From the NCBI GenBank assembly GCA_025361105.1, contig JANYAW010000110.1:1-9010 (forward strand): a DNA stretch of 9,010 bases. The letters are read 5' to 3'. A model generated the notes under the pieces. It did not search any database, was not told the origin of the DNA, and was given only the letters and a program-made list of their open reading frames with translations. Source of the DNA: Rhodocyclaceae bacterium (GTDB lineage: Bacteria; Pseudomonadota; Gammaproteobacteria; Burkholderiales; Rhodocyclaceae). Of the stretch, positions 1 through 7,083 are shown in pieces. The translations under genes were made by a program, and so were the position numbers. How positions within the stretch are numbered: position 1 is the stretch's first letter; every line of letters starts with the position of its first letter.

Positions 1-402
1 GGCCACCGTGACTTGCCGTTCTTCCATTGCCTCGAGCAGTGCGGCCTGCACTTTGGCCGGTGCTCGGTTGATCTCGTCAGCCAATACCAGATTGGCAAAG
101 ATCGGGCCGGGCTCAAAACGAAACATGCCGCGACCATCTTCCTGATGATAAATCTCTGCGCCAGTGATGTCCGACGGCAACAAGTCGGGGGTGAATTGCA
201 CGCGTGAAAGCTTGCCATCCAGCTCACGCGCCAACGATTTCACTGCGCGCGTCTTGGCCAGACCGGGCAGTCCTTCGACCAGCAAGTGCCCGTTGGCGAG
301 CAGCCCGATCAACAGGCGCTCGACCAATGATGTCTGCCCGACCACTGCGGCAGACATGCGTTCGCGCAATGCGCTGAAACTATCAAGTGGGGTCTTGGAC
401 AT
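1..402 (-). CDS. MoxR-family AAA+ ATPase, N-terminal part (runs off left edge)
   Basis: Reading the minus strand from the ATG at 402-400 gives 134 uninterrupted residues to the window edge. The Walker A motif GLPGLAKT lies at residues 44-51 and Walker B LVLADEINRA at about 105-114, followed by PAKVQAALLEAMEERQVTV. Together these are the signature of MoxR ATPases. Family members are cytoplasmic chaperone-like ATPases, usually about 300-330 residues long, often encoded beside DUF58 and von Willebrand factor A proteins and thought to help mature or activate partner complexes. The partner genes would lie left of the window. AAGG about 10 nt before the ATG is a weak ribosome-binding site. The gene is divergent from the GGDEF/EAL gene. 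The sensor and arginine-finger regions are missing only because of the window edge. Family assignment is secure; the partner is unknown. Confidence 0.93.
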   Translation of the reverse strand, partial: MSKTPLDSFSALRERMSAAVVGQTSLVERLLIGLLANGHLLVEGLPGLAKTRAVKSLARELDGKLSRVQFTPDLLPSDITGAEIYHQEDGRGMFRFEPGPIFANLVLADEINRAPAKVQAALLEAMEERQVTVA

Positions 403-581
403 TTTTATATAGACCTTGGTCAAATTTGTAGTCGGTACGTCAACTGTCGCGCCTCGATACGCTGTGGTTCCCGCGTTCACCGGAACGATGTGCTGTATCC
501 AGTGTACATAAGCCACGGCAGTGCTGATGCCGCAGTGTAATGATGAACATCATCAACGCTCATTGTAGTAATGTTGATGAA
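403..581. other. Divergent intergenic region between moxR-type and GGDEF/EAL genes
   Basis: These 179 bases separate two divergently transcribed genes, so both promoters should lie here. I could not find a convincing -35/-10 pair in either direction. An A/T-rich TATATAAAAA run (minus strand) sits directly before the MoxR start codon, too close to serve as its -10 unless the message is nearly leaderless. An in-frame ATG pair for the plus-strand gene occurs at 540 and 543. A perfect 8-bp inverted repeat lies at 550-557 and 573-580. Confidence 0.4.
550..580 (+). promoter_or_regulatory. Small hairpin abutting the preferred GGDEF/EAL start codon
   Basis: TCATCAAC (550-557) and GTTGATGA (573-580) are perfect 8-nt complements separated by 15 nt. 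The right arm ends one base before the ATG at 582. If transcribed, the stem would occupy the ribosome-binding region, which otherwise has no recognisable Shine-Dalgarno. A role in limiting translation is inference; a chance inverted repeat of this size is possible. Confidence 0.25.
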
Positions 582-3137
582 ATGAACGGCAGAAAATCCA
601 GTATCGGATGGCAGACCATTTGCCGGGCAACCTTGTTGCTGGGCATATTTCTGGCTGCTGCTGCCCGAGCAGACTCGGCGCCATTCGTGGTCAATGCCGC
701 CAGTAGTGGTAGCTACCTGAACGCCAATGTGGATTACCTGATCGATGGTACGGGTAGCCTGACGGTTGAGGAAGTTGCCCGTAGCGGCAAGTTCATTCCT
801 ACTCACGGCGTAATGGGACTGGGTGTGCAGTCGTCACCGGTATGGCTACGCGTTACCTTGCAACCCGCTGCAAATGCACCAGTCGAATGGCGGCTGGAGT
901 ATGGAGTTTTCAATGCTGAAGAGGTGCAGTTTTCGGTACCGGATGGGAAGGGTGGTTTCAATACGCAAATTTCCGGCGAGTCCATGCCATTTTCATCGCG
1001 GCCGTTCCCTTACAACAAGTTCCTTTACACCATCGATTTGTCGGATGATCGTCCGGTAAGCATTTATTTCCGAACCTACAAAACCTCCGGCTTGCACACG
1101 GTGCCGCTGCGAATCTGGCTATTTGAGCATTGGGCCAAACGTGCGCTGCTTGAATATCTGGGCGACGGCCTGTGTCTCGGTGTGATGCTGGGGCTTGCGT
1201 TGTACAACCTGTTGTTATTTTTCCGTCTGCGTGACGGCATATTCCTGCTCTATTTCATGGTGGTGTTCAGCTACATTCTGCTGGCCATGAATTTACTGGG
1301 CTTTGGCAGCTACGGGCTCTGGCCGAGCTGGATAGAAATGCTGAAGTCACGAACGCCGCTGATAGGTATCTTCTGGTCAGTCTGTGGCATTGTGTTCACA
1401 CAGGCGCTGCTCGATGGACCGGATATCAATCACTGGGTTCGCCGCACGCTGAACACCATCACCGCTATCTACCTGCTGACCACCTTGACACTACTGGCCG
1501 GCTATCCGGATTTCGCTCCGGCGGTCGGTTTGATCCTGCCCACCATCTGGTTCCCGTTGGTGATCGGTCTCGCGCTGTATCGAGCCTGGCAGGGTTCACT
1601 AGCGTCCGTTTACTACCTCATCGGCTACGGTCCGGTATTGCTGGGGATCAGTTTTCTCATCGCTTCGTCGCAGTCCCTGCTGCCGGTCGATTCCTTTGTC
1701 CTGTCCTTTTTCATGATTGCCGGTGCCTGGGAGGCGGTGTTGTTTTCGCAGGCGCTGGCCGAACGCGTTAATTTGCTGAAACAGGAACGCGAAGCGGCGA
1801 AAAAGCGCGGCCGCGAGGCGGAAGCTGAACGTATGCAAACGGAGCGCAAACGTGCCTACACCGACGAATTGACCGGGCTGGCCAACCGCGAAAGTTTGCG
1901 TAAAGACGGCGATGCGTGGATCACTCGTGGGCTTGAGCCTTTGGTCCTGGTACTCACTATCGACCGCTTCAAAGCCATCAATGACACACTCGGATTTTCT
2001 GTTGGCGATGCCGTGCTGATTGCTACCGGGCGACGCTTGGCGGCGCTGCCGGACGTCATTGTGGGCCGCCTGCATGCCAATCAATTTTGCGTCATTTGCC
2101 GACAAATTGGTCAGATTGACGACCTGCGCCTGTCGATAGCGCTGGCCTTTCGCGAGCCGTTGACCGTCACCGGGCAGCTCGTCGACATCACGCTTTCGGT
2201 CGGCGTGGTCGGCACCGCGCATGCGCGGGACGACATGGCGCGCCGCATGCGCAACGCAGAAATTGCCTTGCACGCCGGGCGACGCAACTACACCGCCTGG
2301 ACCCGCTACACCGATGAGATGGAATCAGGTCATCGTACCGACCTGTCACTGCTTTCTGCCTTGCGCCGCGCCGTCGAGGACAATCAATTGCGCCTCTACT
2401 TGCAGCCCAAGGTGTGCATGGCAGATGGCAGCATCAGCAGTGCGGAAGCCCTGGTGCGTTGGCAGCATCCTGACCGTGGCTTGGTCGCACCAGACGATTT
2501 CATTCCGTTCGCCGAGCAAACCGGCAGCATCGGCCATTTGACGCACTGGGTTATCCACGAAGCCATGAGAATGACCCGCGTCCGCCGCGAACTCGGTGAA
2601 GCGCTACAGATTTCGGTGAATTTGTCGGTGCATGATCTGCGCGATCCCGGGTTTGTCGATGAAATGCGCAATCTGGTGATTGCCACTGGCGCGATTCCGG
2701 GCGATATCCGTTTGGAGATAACCGAGAGCGTGGTCATGGATGATCCAACGGTGATGCTCGATGTGATGCGCGCGCTCAATGCGGAAGGCTTCAGCCTGTC
2801 TGTGGACGATTTCGGCACCGGCTATTCCTCGCTCGCCTATTTGCAAAAAATGCCAGTGACAGAACTTAAAATTGATCGCGCTTTCGTCGCTGGAACACGA
2901 GCCGGCACCGATGCCGAAGCCCTGCTGGATTCAATTATCGGACTGGGCCACCGTCTGGGTTTATCGGTGGTCGCCGAGGGTGCGGCGACGCCGGAAGAGT
3001 GGGATTTGTTACGTGGTCTGGGCTGTGACTATTTGCAAGGCTGGGTGGTTGCCAAAGCCATGCCGGTGATTGAGTTTGATCAGTGGGTAGGCGAAAACAC
3101 GCCGTTTGTGGTGGGCAAGACAGCAGTTGTCGAATAA
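582..3137 (+). CDS. 7TMR-DISM membrane sensor with degenerate GGDEF and EAL domain (putative c-di-GMP phosphodiesterase)
   Basis: From ATG 582 the protein has 851 residues. A signal peptide (about 1-30, ending ARADS) precedes a periplasmic 7TMR-DISMED2-like ligand domain (about 35-185). Seven hydrophobic helices follow (about 195-400), then a charged coiled coil (about 395-426), GGDEF (about 427-575) and EAL (about 595-840). The GGDEF signature is HANQF (498-502), and the first Asp of the usual D-x-D metal motif is Thr (LTIDRFK), so cyclase activity is unlikely. The EAL domain keeps E622 (EAL), N680, E712, D742/D743, K763, D765, E799 and Q819, predicting hydrolysis of c-di-GMP. The second Glu of the usual AEGVET loop is A802. 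An in-frame ATG at 540 would add 14 residues; I prefer 582 because it gives a normal basic n-region. Neither start has a clear ribosome-binding site. The ligand and output are unknown. Confidence 0.93.
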   Translation: MNGRKSSIGWQTICRATLLLGIFLAAAARADSAPFVVNAASSGSYLNANVDYLIDGTGSLTVEEVARSGKFIPTHGVMGLGVQSSPVWLRVTLQPAANAPVEWRLEYGVFNAEEVQFSVPDGKGGFNTQISGESMPFSSRPFPYNKFLYTIDLSDDRPVSIYFRTYKTSGLHTVPLRIWLFEHWAKRALLEYLGDGLCLGVMLGLALYNLLLFFRLRDGIFLLYFMVVFSYILLAMNLLGFGSYGLWPSWIEMLKSRTPLIGIFWSVCGIVFTQALLDGPDINHWVRRTLNTITAIYLLTTLTLLAGYPDFAPAVGLILPTIWFPLVIGLALYRAWQGSLASVYYLIGYGPVLLGISFLIASSQSLLPVDSFVLSFFMIAGAWEAVLFSQALAERVNLLKQEREAAKKRGREAEAERMQTERKRAYTDELTGLANRESLRKDGDAWITRGLEPLVLVLTIDRFKAINDTLGFSVGDAVLIATGRRLAALPDVIVGRLHANQFCVICRQIGQIDDLRLSIALAFREPLTVTGQLVDITLSVGVVGTAHARDDMARRMRNAEIALHAGRRNYTAWTRYTDEMESGHRTDLSLLSALRRAVEDNQLRLYLQPKVCMADGSISSAEALVRWQHPDRGLVAPDDFIPFAEQTGSIGHLTHWVIHEAMRMTRVRRELGEALQISVNLSVHDLRDPGFVDEMRNLVIATGAIPGDIRLEITESVVMDDPTVMLDVMRALNAEGFSLSVDDFGTGYSSLAYLQKMPVTELKIDRAFVAGTRAGTDAEALLDSIIGLGHRLGLSVVAEGAATPEEWDLLRGLGCDYLQGWVVAKAMPVIEFDQWVGENTPFVVGKTAVVE

Positions 3138-3191
3138 ACACGCTGGATAGGATTTTCCAGTGCTATCAATTAATTGAATCAGGAGATAGTG
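3138..3191 (+). promoter_or_regulatory. Gap with strong ribosome-binding site for the PQQ dehydrogenase
   Basis: AGGAG at 3181-3185 lies 6 nt before ATG 3192 and decides the start. An upstream in-frame TTG at 3174 would lie before this site and has no comparable ribosome-binding sequence. A weak 5-bp stem (CTGGA/TCCAG) just after the preceding stop has no T-run, so it is not a convincing terminator, and read-through from the GGDEF/EAL gene is possible. Confidence 0.6.
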
Positions 3192-5294
3192 ATGAATACG
3201 TTGATGCGAATTGCATTACTTGCCGGGGTGTTGAGTTGCGGCTTTGGCGGTGTTGGGCTGGCGGCGCCAAAACCGATGGCCATCGACAATGCGGCGCTGA
3301 GTAACGAAGCCAATGGCGTCAATTGGGCGGCTTATGGGCGAACTTTCAGCGAACAGCATTTCAGTCCGCTCAAGCAAATCAATGCCGATAATGTGTCGCG
3401 CCTTGGCCTCGCCTGGTCGCTTGATTTACCCGACGTAAATTTTTCGACTACCGCGCCGTTGGCGGTTGATGGCGTGATTTATTTTTCGCCGGGGATTTCC
3501 GAAGTGCGTGCGGTCGACGCAAAAAGCGGCAAACAACTGTGGCGCTACGATCCAGAAGTCGCCAAATTTGCGCCGCAAAAGTTGCGCGCCGGTTGGGGTT
3601 CACGTGGCCTGGCTTTTTGGGAGGGCAAGGTCTACCTGGGTTCGCGCGACGGGCGCTTGATCGCGCTCAATGCCAAAACCGGCAAGCCAGTCTGGAGTGT
3701 GATGACGGTAGAGCCTGATGATCACCGCTATATCACCGGCGCACCGCGTGTGTTTAATGGCAAAGTTATCATCGGTCATGGCGGTGCGGATGTCGGCGCG
3801 ACGCGAGGTTATGTCACCGCTTACGATGCCAAGACCGGCAAACAACTCTGGCGATTCTTCACTGTGCCTGGTGATCCAGCCAAAGGCTTCGAAGACAAAG
3901 CCCAGGAAATGGCCGCCAAAACCTGGAAAGGTGAATGGTGGAAACTTGGCGGTGGTGGCACGGTATGGAATGCCATGACTTACGATCCACAATTCAATCG
4001 GATTTATCTCGGCACTGGCAATGGTGCGCCGTGGAACCAAAAAATTCGCAGCCCCGGTGGTGGCGATAATCTTTTTCTCTGCGCGATAGTGGCGCTTAAT
4101 GCCGACACCGGAGAATATGTCTGGCACTACCAAACCAATCCCGGCGAGACCTGGGATTACAACTCGGCAATGGACATTGTCCTCGCCGACGTGATGATCG
4201 ACAGCAAGCCGCGACAAGTCATCGTCCACGCTCCAAAGAATGGATTCTTCTATGTCATTGATCGTGCCACCGGCAAGCTGATTTCGGCGGAGAAATTTAC
4301 CAAAGTGACTTGGGCGGAACGCATCGACATGAGCACCGGACGACCGGTGGAAATTCCGAACGCGCGCTATGAAGCAGGCGAAACGCTGATCTGGCCTGGC
4401 ATGATAGGCGGCCACAATATGCAGCCGATGTCCTACAACCCTGACACCGGTTTGGTGTATTTGCCGACAACAGAATTGCCTGGCTATTACAACGATAAAG
4501 GCATCAACACCGCGACGTGGAAATATCCGAAAGAGCTTGGCTGGGATGTGGGAATCAATGATGTCAACGAAGATACGCCGATGAATATCGGCGGCAGCGC
4601 TTTGCAAGCCTGGGATCCGGTCAAGCAAAAATCCGTGTGGTCAGTACCGACACCCGGACTGATGAATGGAGGCACCATCACGACGGCTGGCAATCTGGTG
4701 TTTCAGGGCCAGATTGACGGCAAGTTCATTGCCTATGCCGCTGACACAGGCAAGCGCTTGTGGAGTTTTGACGCGAGCAACGCCGTGCTTGCTCCGCCGA
4801 TCACCTTTAGCGTCGGCAAGAAACAATATGTTTCGGTGATCACCGGCAACAGTGGCGCGCCCAGTGTGCTGGGTACTCCCCAGGCGCAATACGGTTGGCA
4901 AGCGCGAATCAATGCCAGGCGTTTGCTGACTTTTGTACTCGACGGCAAAGGGCAGATGTCTGCCAGTGCGGCGCCGGCGCAGATCGTCCCGCTGGATGAT
5001 CCACAGTTCATAGTTGATGCCGTGCTGGCCGACAAGGGCAAGGCTATCTTCATGGAAAAATATTGCGTCTCCTGTCATGGCTTTGGGGCAGTCGCCGCGG
5101 GTAGTGCACCGGATTTGCGTGCTTCCGCACTGGCGTTAAGTGCACCCGCATTCGAACAGGTGGTGCGGGCAGGAATTTTGCAATCCAAAGGCATGCCGCG
5201 CTTTGCTGAATTGAGCGACGCTGATTTGAATTCGCTAATCCATTATTTGAGATCGCGAGCGCGGGAATCGCTGGCGGCTGCCAAAGCCAAGTGA
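3192..5294 (+). CDS. Quinohemoprotein (PQQ and cytochrome c) alcohol dehydrogenase, periplasmic
   Basis: This 700-residue protein has a signal peptide (about 1-25, ending GLAAP), an eight-bladed PQQ beta-propeller (about 40-590) and a C-terminal cytochrome c domain. That domain has CVSCH at 625-629 and the likely axial Met in GMPRF (M668). Such enzymes oxidise alcohols in the periplasm and pass electrons from PQQ through heme c to the respiratory chain. Length and order match type II quinohemoprotein ethanol dehydrogenases. Visible motifs include GGGGTVWNAM, GTGNGAPWN (N277, metal ligand), SPGGGDNL, WDYN (D322, catalytic base) and HAPKNGFFYVIDR. Three oddities stand out: the vicinal Cys-Cys pair usual before NRG is absent (segment RAGWGSRG, 132-139); the metal-ligand Glu in GNGGAE is D200 (GHGGAD); and the residue two after the catalytic Asp is N324. 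Ca2+ or lanthanide use therefore cannot be assigned. Substrate is unknown. No PQQ synthesis genes are in the window. Confidence 0.94.
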   Translation: MNTLMRIALLAGVLSCGFGGVGLAAPKPMAIDNAALSNEANGVNWAAYGRTFSEQHFSPLKQINADNVSRLGLAWSLDLPDVNFSTTAPLAVDGVIYFSPGISEVRAVDAKSGKQLWRYDPEVAKFAPQKLRAGWGSRGLAFWEGKVYLGSRDGRLIALNAKTGKPVWSVMTVEPDDHRYITGAPRVFNGKVIIGHGGADVGATRGYVTAYDAKTGKQLWRFFTVPGDPAKGFEDKAQEMAAKTWKGEWWKLGGGGTVWNAMTYDPQFNRIYLGTGNGAPWNQKIRSPGGGDNLFLCAIVALNADTGEYVWHYQTNPGETWDYNSAMDIVLADVMIDSKPRQVIVHAPKNGFFYVIDRATGKLISAEKFTKVTWAERIDMSTGRPVEIPNARYEAGETLIWPGMIGGHNMQPMSYNPDTGLVYLPTTELPGYYNDKGINTATWKYPKELGWDVGINDVNEDTPMNIGGSALQAWDPVKQKSVWSVPTPGLMNGGTITTAGNLVFQGQIDGKFIAYAADTGKRLWSFDASNAVLAPPITFSVGKKQYVSVITGNSGAPSVLGTPQAQYGWQARINARRLLTFVLDGKGQMSASAAPAQIVPLDDPQFIVDAVLADKGKAIFMEKYCVSCHGFGAVAAGSAPDLRASALALSAPAFEQVVRAGILQSKGMPRFAELSDADLNSLIHYLRSRARESLAAAKAK

Positions 5295-5307
5295 CTACTA
5301 TTTTTAA

Positions 5308-5331
5308 CGACGTGTTATCAGCACCAACTGG
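5308..5331 (+). repeat. Dispersed 24-nt imperfect repeat, copy 1
   Basis: This stretch matches 8858-8881 in direct orientation at 21 of 24 positions, including an exact 12-nt core AGCACCAACTGG. This copy lies in the non-coding gap between the dehydrogenase and the CoA-family gene, ending 37 nt before the latter's ATG. The exact core alone could occur by chance in a window this size; the full match is less expected. No function can be assigned. Confidence 0.35.
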
Positions 5332-5368
5332 CAAATCCTAAAATTTTTGACGTGGAAAAAAAGCAAAC

Positions 5369-6499
5369 ATGGGCGTACTAGACGGCATCCGCATTATCGA
5401 ATTCGCAGGCATTGGCCCCGGCCCTTTTTGCGGTATGTTGCTGGCCGATATGGGCGCGGAAGTTACGCTCATTGAGCGCGCCGGCAAAGGCGGCGGCATG
5501 CTCGATTCGGGCAAGACTTCCATCATCAATCGCGGCAAGCGTTCTGTGGCACTCGACCTGAAAGATCCGCACGCCATCGAAGCCGTATTGCGGCTGATAG
5601 AAAATGCCGACGGCATCATTGAAGGCATGCGTCCCGGTGTGATGGAGCGACTCGGTCTGGCGCCGGAAGTCTGTCTGGCGCGCAACCCGCGCCTGGTCTA
5701 TGGCCGCATGACTGGTTGGGGTCAAAGCGGGCCGCTGGCACAAGCTGCCGGGCACGATCTGAATTACATCGCGCTTTCCGGTGCGCTGTGGTTTGCCGGT
5801 GAACCGGGTAGACCACCACTGGCGCCGCCCACACTAATTGGCGACCTCGGCGGCGGTGCGCTGTATCTGGCGATGGGAATGTTGGCAGCTTTACTCAATG
5901 TGCAGCGTGGCGGGGCAGGGCAAGTGGTCGATGCGGCCATCATCGATGGCAGCGCCAACATGATGAATCTTTTGTTGTCCGCCCATGCCGTCGGACAGCT
6001 ACCTTTCGAGCGTGGCACCGGCCTGCTCGACGGCCCGCATTGGTGTGGCACTTATGCCTGCGCCGACGGTCATTTCATCAGTGTGCAAGCACTAGAGCCA
6101 CAGTTCAACGCGCTGCTATTTGCCAAGCTGGGGCTGAGTGACGATCCGGAGTTCAAACGTCCCTACGATTCACGCTGTTGGGTCGCCTTGCGCGCGCGCA
6201 TGACGACACTATTCGCTTCGCAGAACCGTCAGCATTGGATAGATTTGCTCGAAGGCAGCGATGCCTGTTTTGCACCCGTGTTGACACCCGCCGAGGCGAT
6301 GAATCATCCGCACATTGCTGCACGGAATATCTATGGCAAACCCGATGGCGTATTGCAAGCCGCTCCCGCGCCGCGTTTTTCTGCCACGCCATCAGCGACT
6401 CCACGGCCAGTGCCAACGCGCGGCGAGCACGGTGCAGAAATTTTGCGCGCGGCTGGCATCAGCGAAGTCGCTATTGGGCAATTGCTGGCGAATACGTGA
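5369..6499 (+). CDS. Alpha-methylacyl-CoA racemase-like family III CoA-transferase fold protein
   Basis: The 376-residue protein opens with the CaiB/BaiF fold N-terminus LDGIRIIEFAGIGPGPFCGM. It keeps the residues used by alpha-methylacyl-CoA racemases: R37 in LIERAGK, H129 in GHDLNYIALSG, D159 in LIGDLGGG and E243 in EPQF. In characterised racemases the His and Asp flank the alpha carbon and interconvert (2R)- and (2S)-2-methylacyl-CoA, which lets branched-chain or sterol side-chain acyl-CoAs enter beta-oxidation. Length fits the bacterial and animal enzymes (about 360-380). The GHD/NYIALSG and GDLGGG motifs favour a racemase over a CoA-transferase, which would use a catalytic Asp elsewhere. 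ATG 5369 is the first Met before the conserved start; the upstream GGAAAAAAA is a weak ribosome-binding site. It follows the dehydrogenase by 74 nt with no clear terminator. The substrate is not shown by the neighbours. Confidence 0.9.
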   Translation: MGVLDGIRIIEFAGIGPGPFCGMLLADMGAEVTLIERAGKGGGMLDSGKTSIINRGKRSVALDLKDPHAIEAVLRLIENADGIIEGMRPGVMERLGLAPEVCLARNPRLVYGRMTGWGQSGPLAQAAGHDLNYIALSGALWFAGEPGRPPLAPPTLIGDLGGGALYLAMGMLAALLNVQRGGAGQVVDAAIIDGSANMMNLLLSAHAVGQLPFERGTGLLDGPHWCGTYACADGHFISVQALEPQFNALLFAKLGLSDDPEFKRPYDSRCWVALRARMTTLFASQNRQHWIDLLEGSDACFAPVLTPAEAMNHPHIAARNIYGKPDGVLQAAPAPRFSATPSATPRPVPTRGEHGAEILRAAGISEVAIGQLLANT

Positions 6500-6503
6500 C
6501 ACC

Positions 6504-6532
6504 TGTGCCTTGCTTGAATAGCAAGCGGCACA
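6504..6532 (+). terminator. Bulged hairpin after the racemase gene, possible terminator
   Basis: TGTGCC (6504-6509) pairs with GGCACA (6527-6532). Inside it GCTTG (6512-6516) pairs with CAAGC (6522-6526) around a 5-nt loop, leaving a 2-nt bulge at 6510-6511. It begins 5 nt after the stop codon, as an end-of-gene structure would. The downstream sequence TAGCAAAAG has no T-tract, so this is not a textbook Rho-independent terminator; it may instead protect the 3' end of the message. Confidence 0.4.
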
Positions 6533-6584
6533 TAGCAAAAGTAATCCGCAATTGCTTCTATCGTTTCAGCTAACAAGCGCTAAT

Positions 6585-6598
6585 TTGCCCTAGATCAA
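6585..6598 (+). promoter_or_regulatory. Candidate FNR/Anr-type box upstream of the CBS gene
   Basis: TTGCCCTAGATCAA matches 8 of the 10 specified bases of the FNR consensus TTGAT-N4-ATCAA, with the right half perfect. Its centre is at 6591.5. A weak -10-like TAGTCT lies at 6621-6626. A transcription start near 6633 would place the box centre at about -41.5, the class II activator position, and no -35 hexamer is evident. This geometry suggests activation under low oxygen by an FNR/Anr/Dnr-type regulator. The regulator itself is not in the window. Confidence 0.55.
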
Positions 6599-6647
6599 GT
6601 TACTCGGCGCATTTTCTCGCTAGTCTGAACCTGATGGGAGGTAAGGT

Positions 6648-7073
6648 ATGTTGAATGTACCAGTCAAAAATATCATGCGAGCCGAGAGCGCGTTACAGCT
6701 ACCTCCTGCGACCTCGGTGGTAGCGGCCACCGAACAAATGTCATTAAGAAGTGTCGGAGCGGTGATGGTTGTCGAGCAGGGCAATTTGCTTGGCATATTC
6801 ACCGAACGTGATGTCATGTGTCGTGTTGTTGCCAAGGGTTTGGATCCGAACGTGACTCAAATCGCAGAAGTCATGACCAAGCAACCGCGCACCGTTGGCC
6901 CGGAAAAAAGCTACGGGCATGCACTGATAATCATGCAAGAAAATCATTTCCGTCATTTGCCGGTAGTTGAAGGCGGCAAACTGATTGGAATAATCTCGGC
7001 ACGAAACGCCATGGACCCAGATTTGGAAGAATTTTCCGCTGAAGTCTATCGACGCGAAGCGATGCGGAAGTAG
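6648..7073 (+). CDS. Two-CBS-domain protein
   Basis: The 141-residue soluble protein consists almost entirely of a CBS pair. CBS1 spans about 5-62 (VGAVMVVEQGNLLGIFTERDVMCRVV) and CBS2 about 74-122 (MTKQPRTV, then HFRHLPVVEGGKLIGIISARNAM), followed by a short charged tail. CBS pairs form a Bateman module that usually binds adenine nucleotides (AMP, ADP, ATP, SAM) and regulates partner proteins. No catalytic or DNA-binding domain is attached, so the partner is unknown. The start is secure: GGGAGGT at 6636-6642 lies 5 nt before ATG 6648. The gene stands alone, with an FNR-like box upstream, and converges with the phn-operon end. Small stand-alone CBS proteins are often stress or low-oxygen proteins, consistent with that box, but a specific role is inference. 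Confidence 0.92.
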   Translation: MLNVPVKNIMRAESALQLPPATSVVAATEQMSLRSVGAVMVVEQGNLLGIFTERDVMCRVVAKGLDPNVTQIAEVMTKQPRTVGPEKSYGHALIIMQENHFRHLPVVEGGKLIGIISARNAMDPDLEEFSAEVYRREAMRK

Positions 7074-7083
7074 TGCCAAATTT

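Noticed and set aside
13..412. Short plus-strand open frames at the left edge
   Set aside because: The minus strand encodes MoxR Walker A and B motifs across the same bases, so these are shadows.
403..443. TTGACG plus TATATA as a minus-strand promoter for the MoxR gene
   Set aside because: The spacing between the elements is far from 17 nt and the TATATA touches the start codon region.
1599..2273. A 224-codon minus-strand open frame inside the GGDEF/EAL gene
   Set aside because: It lies fully within a conserved coding domain on the other strand and its translation shows no known domain.
3142..3162. Stem CTGGA/TCCAG after the GGDEF/EAL stop as a terminator
   Set aside because: Only five base pairs and no following T-run.
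3207..3241. A possible lipobox (VLSC) in the dehydrogenase signal peptide
   Set aside because: The hydrophobic stretch before the Cys is short and the -2 residue is Leu; a later signal peptidase I site after GLA/A fits better.
3600..4628. A 342-codon open frame on the minus strand inside the PQQ dehydrogenase gene
   Set aside because: The sense strand is a clear, full-length enzyme gene; the antisense product is rich in Arg, His and Ile with no recognisable motif and reflects codon bias of the real gene.
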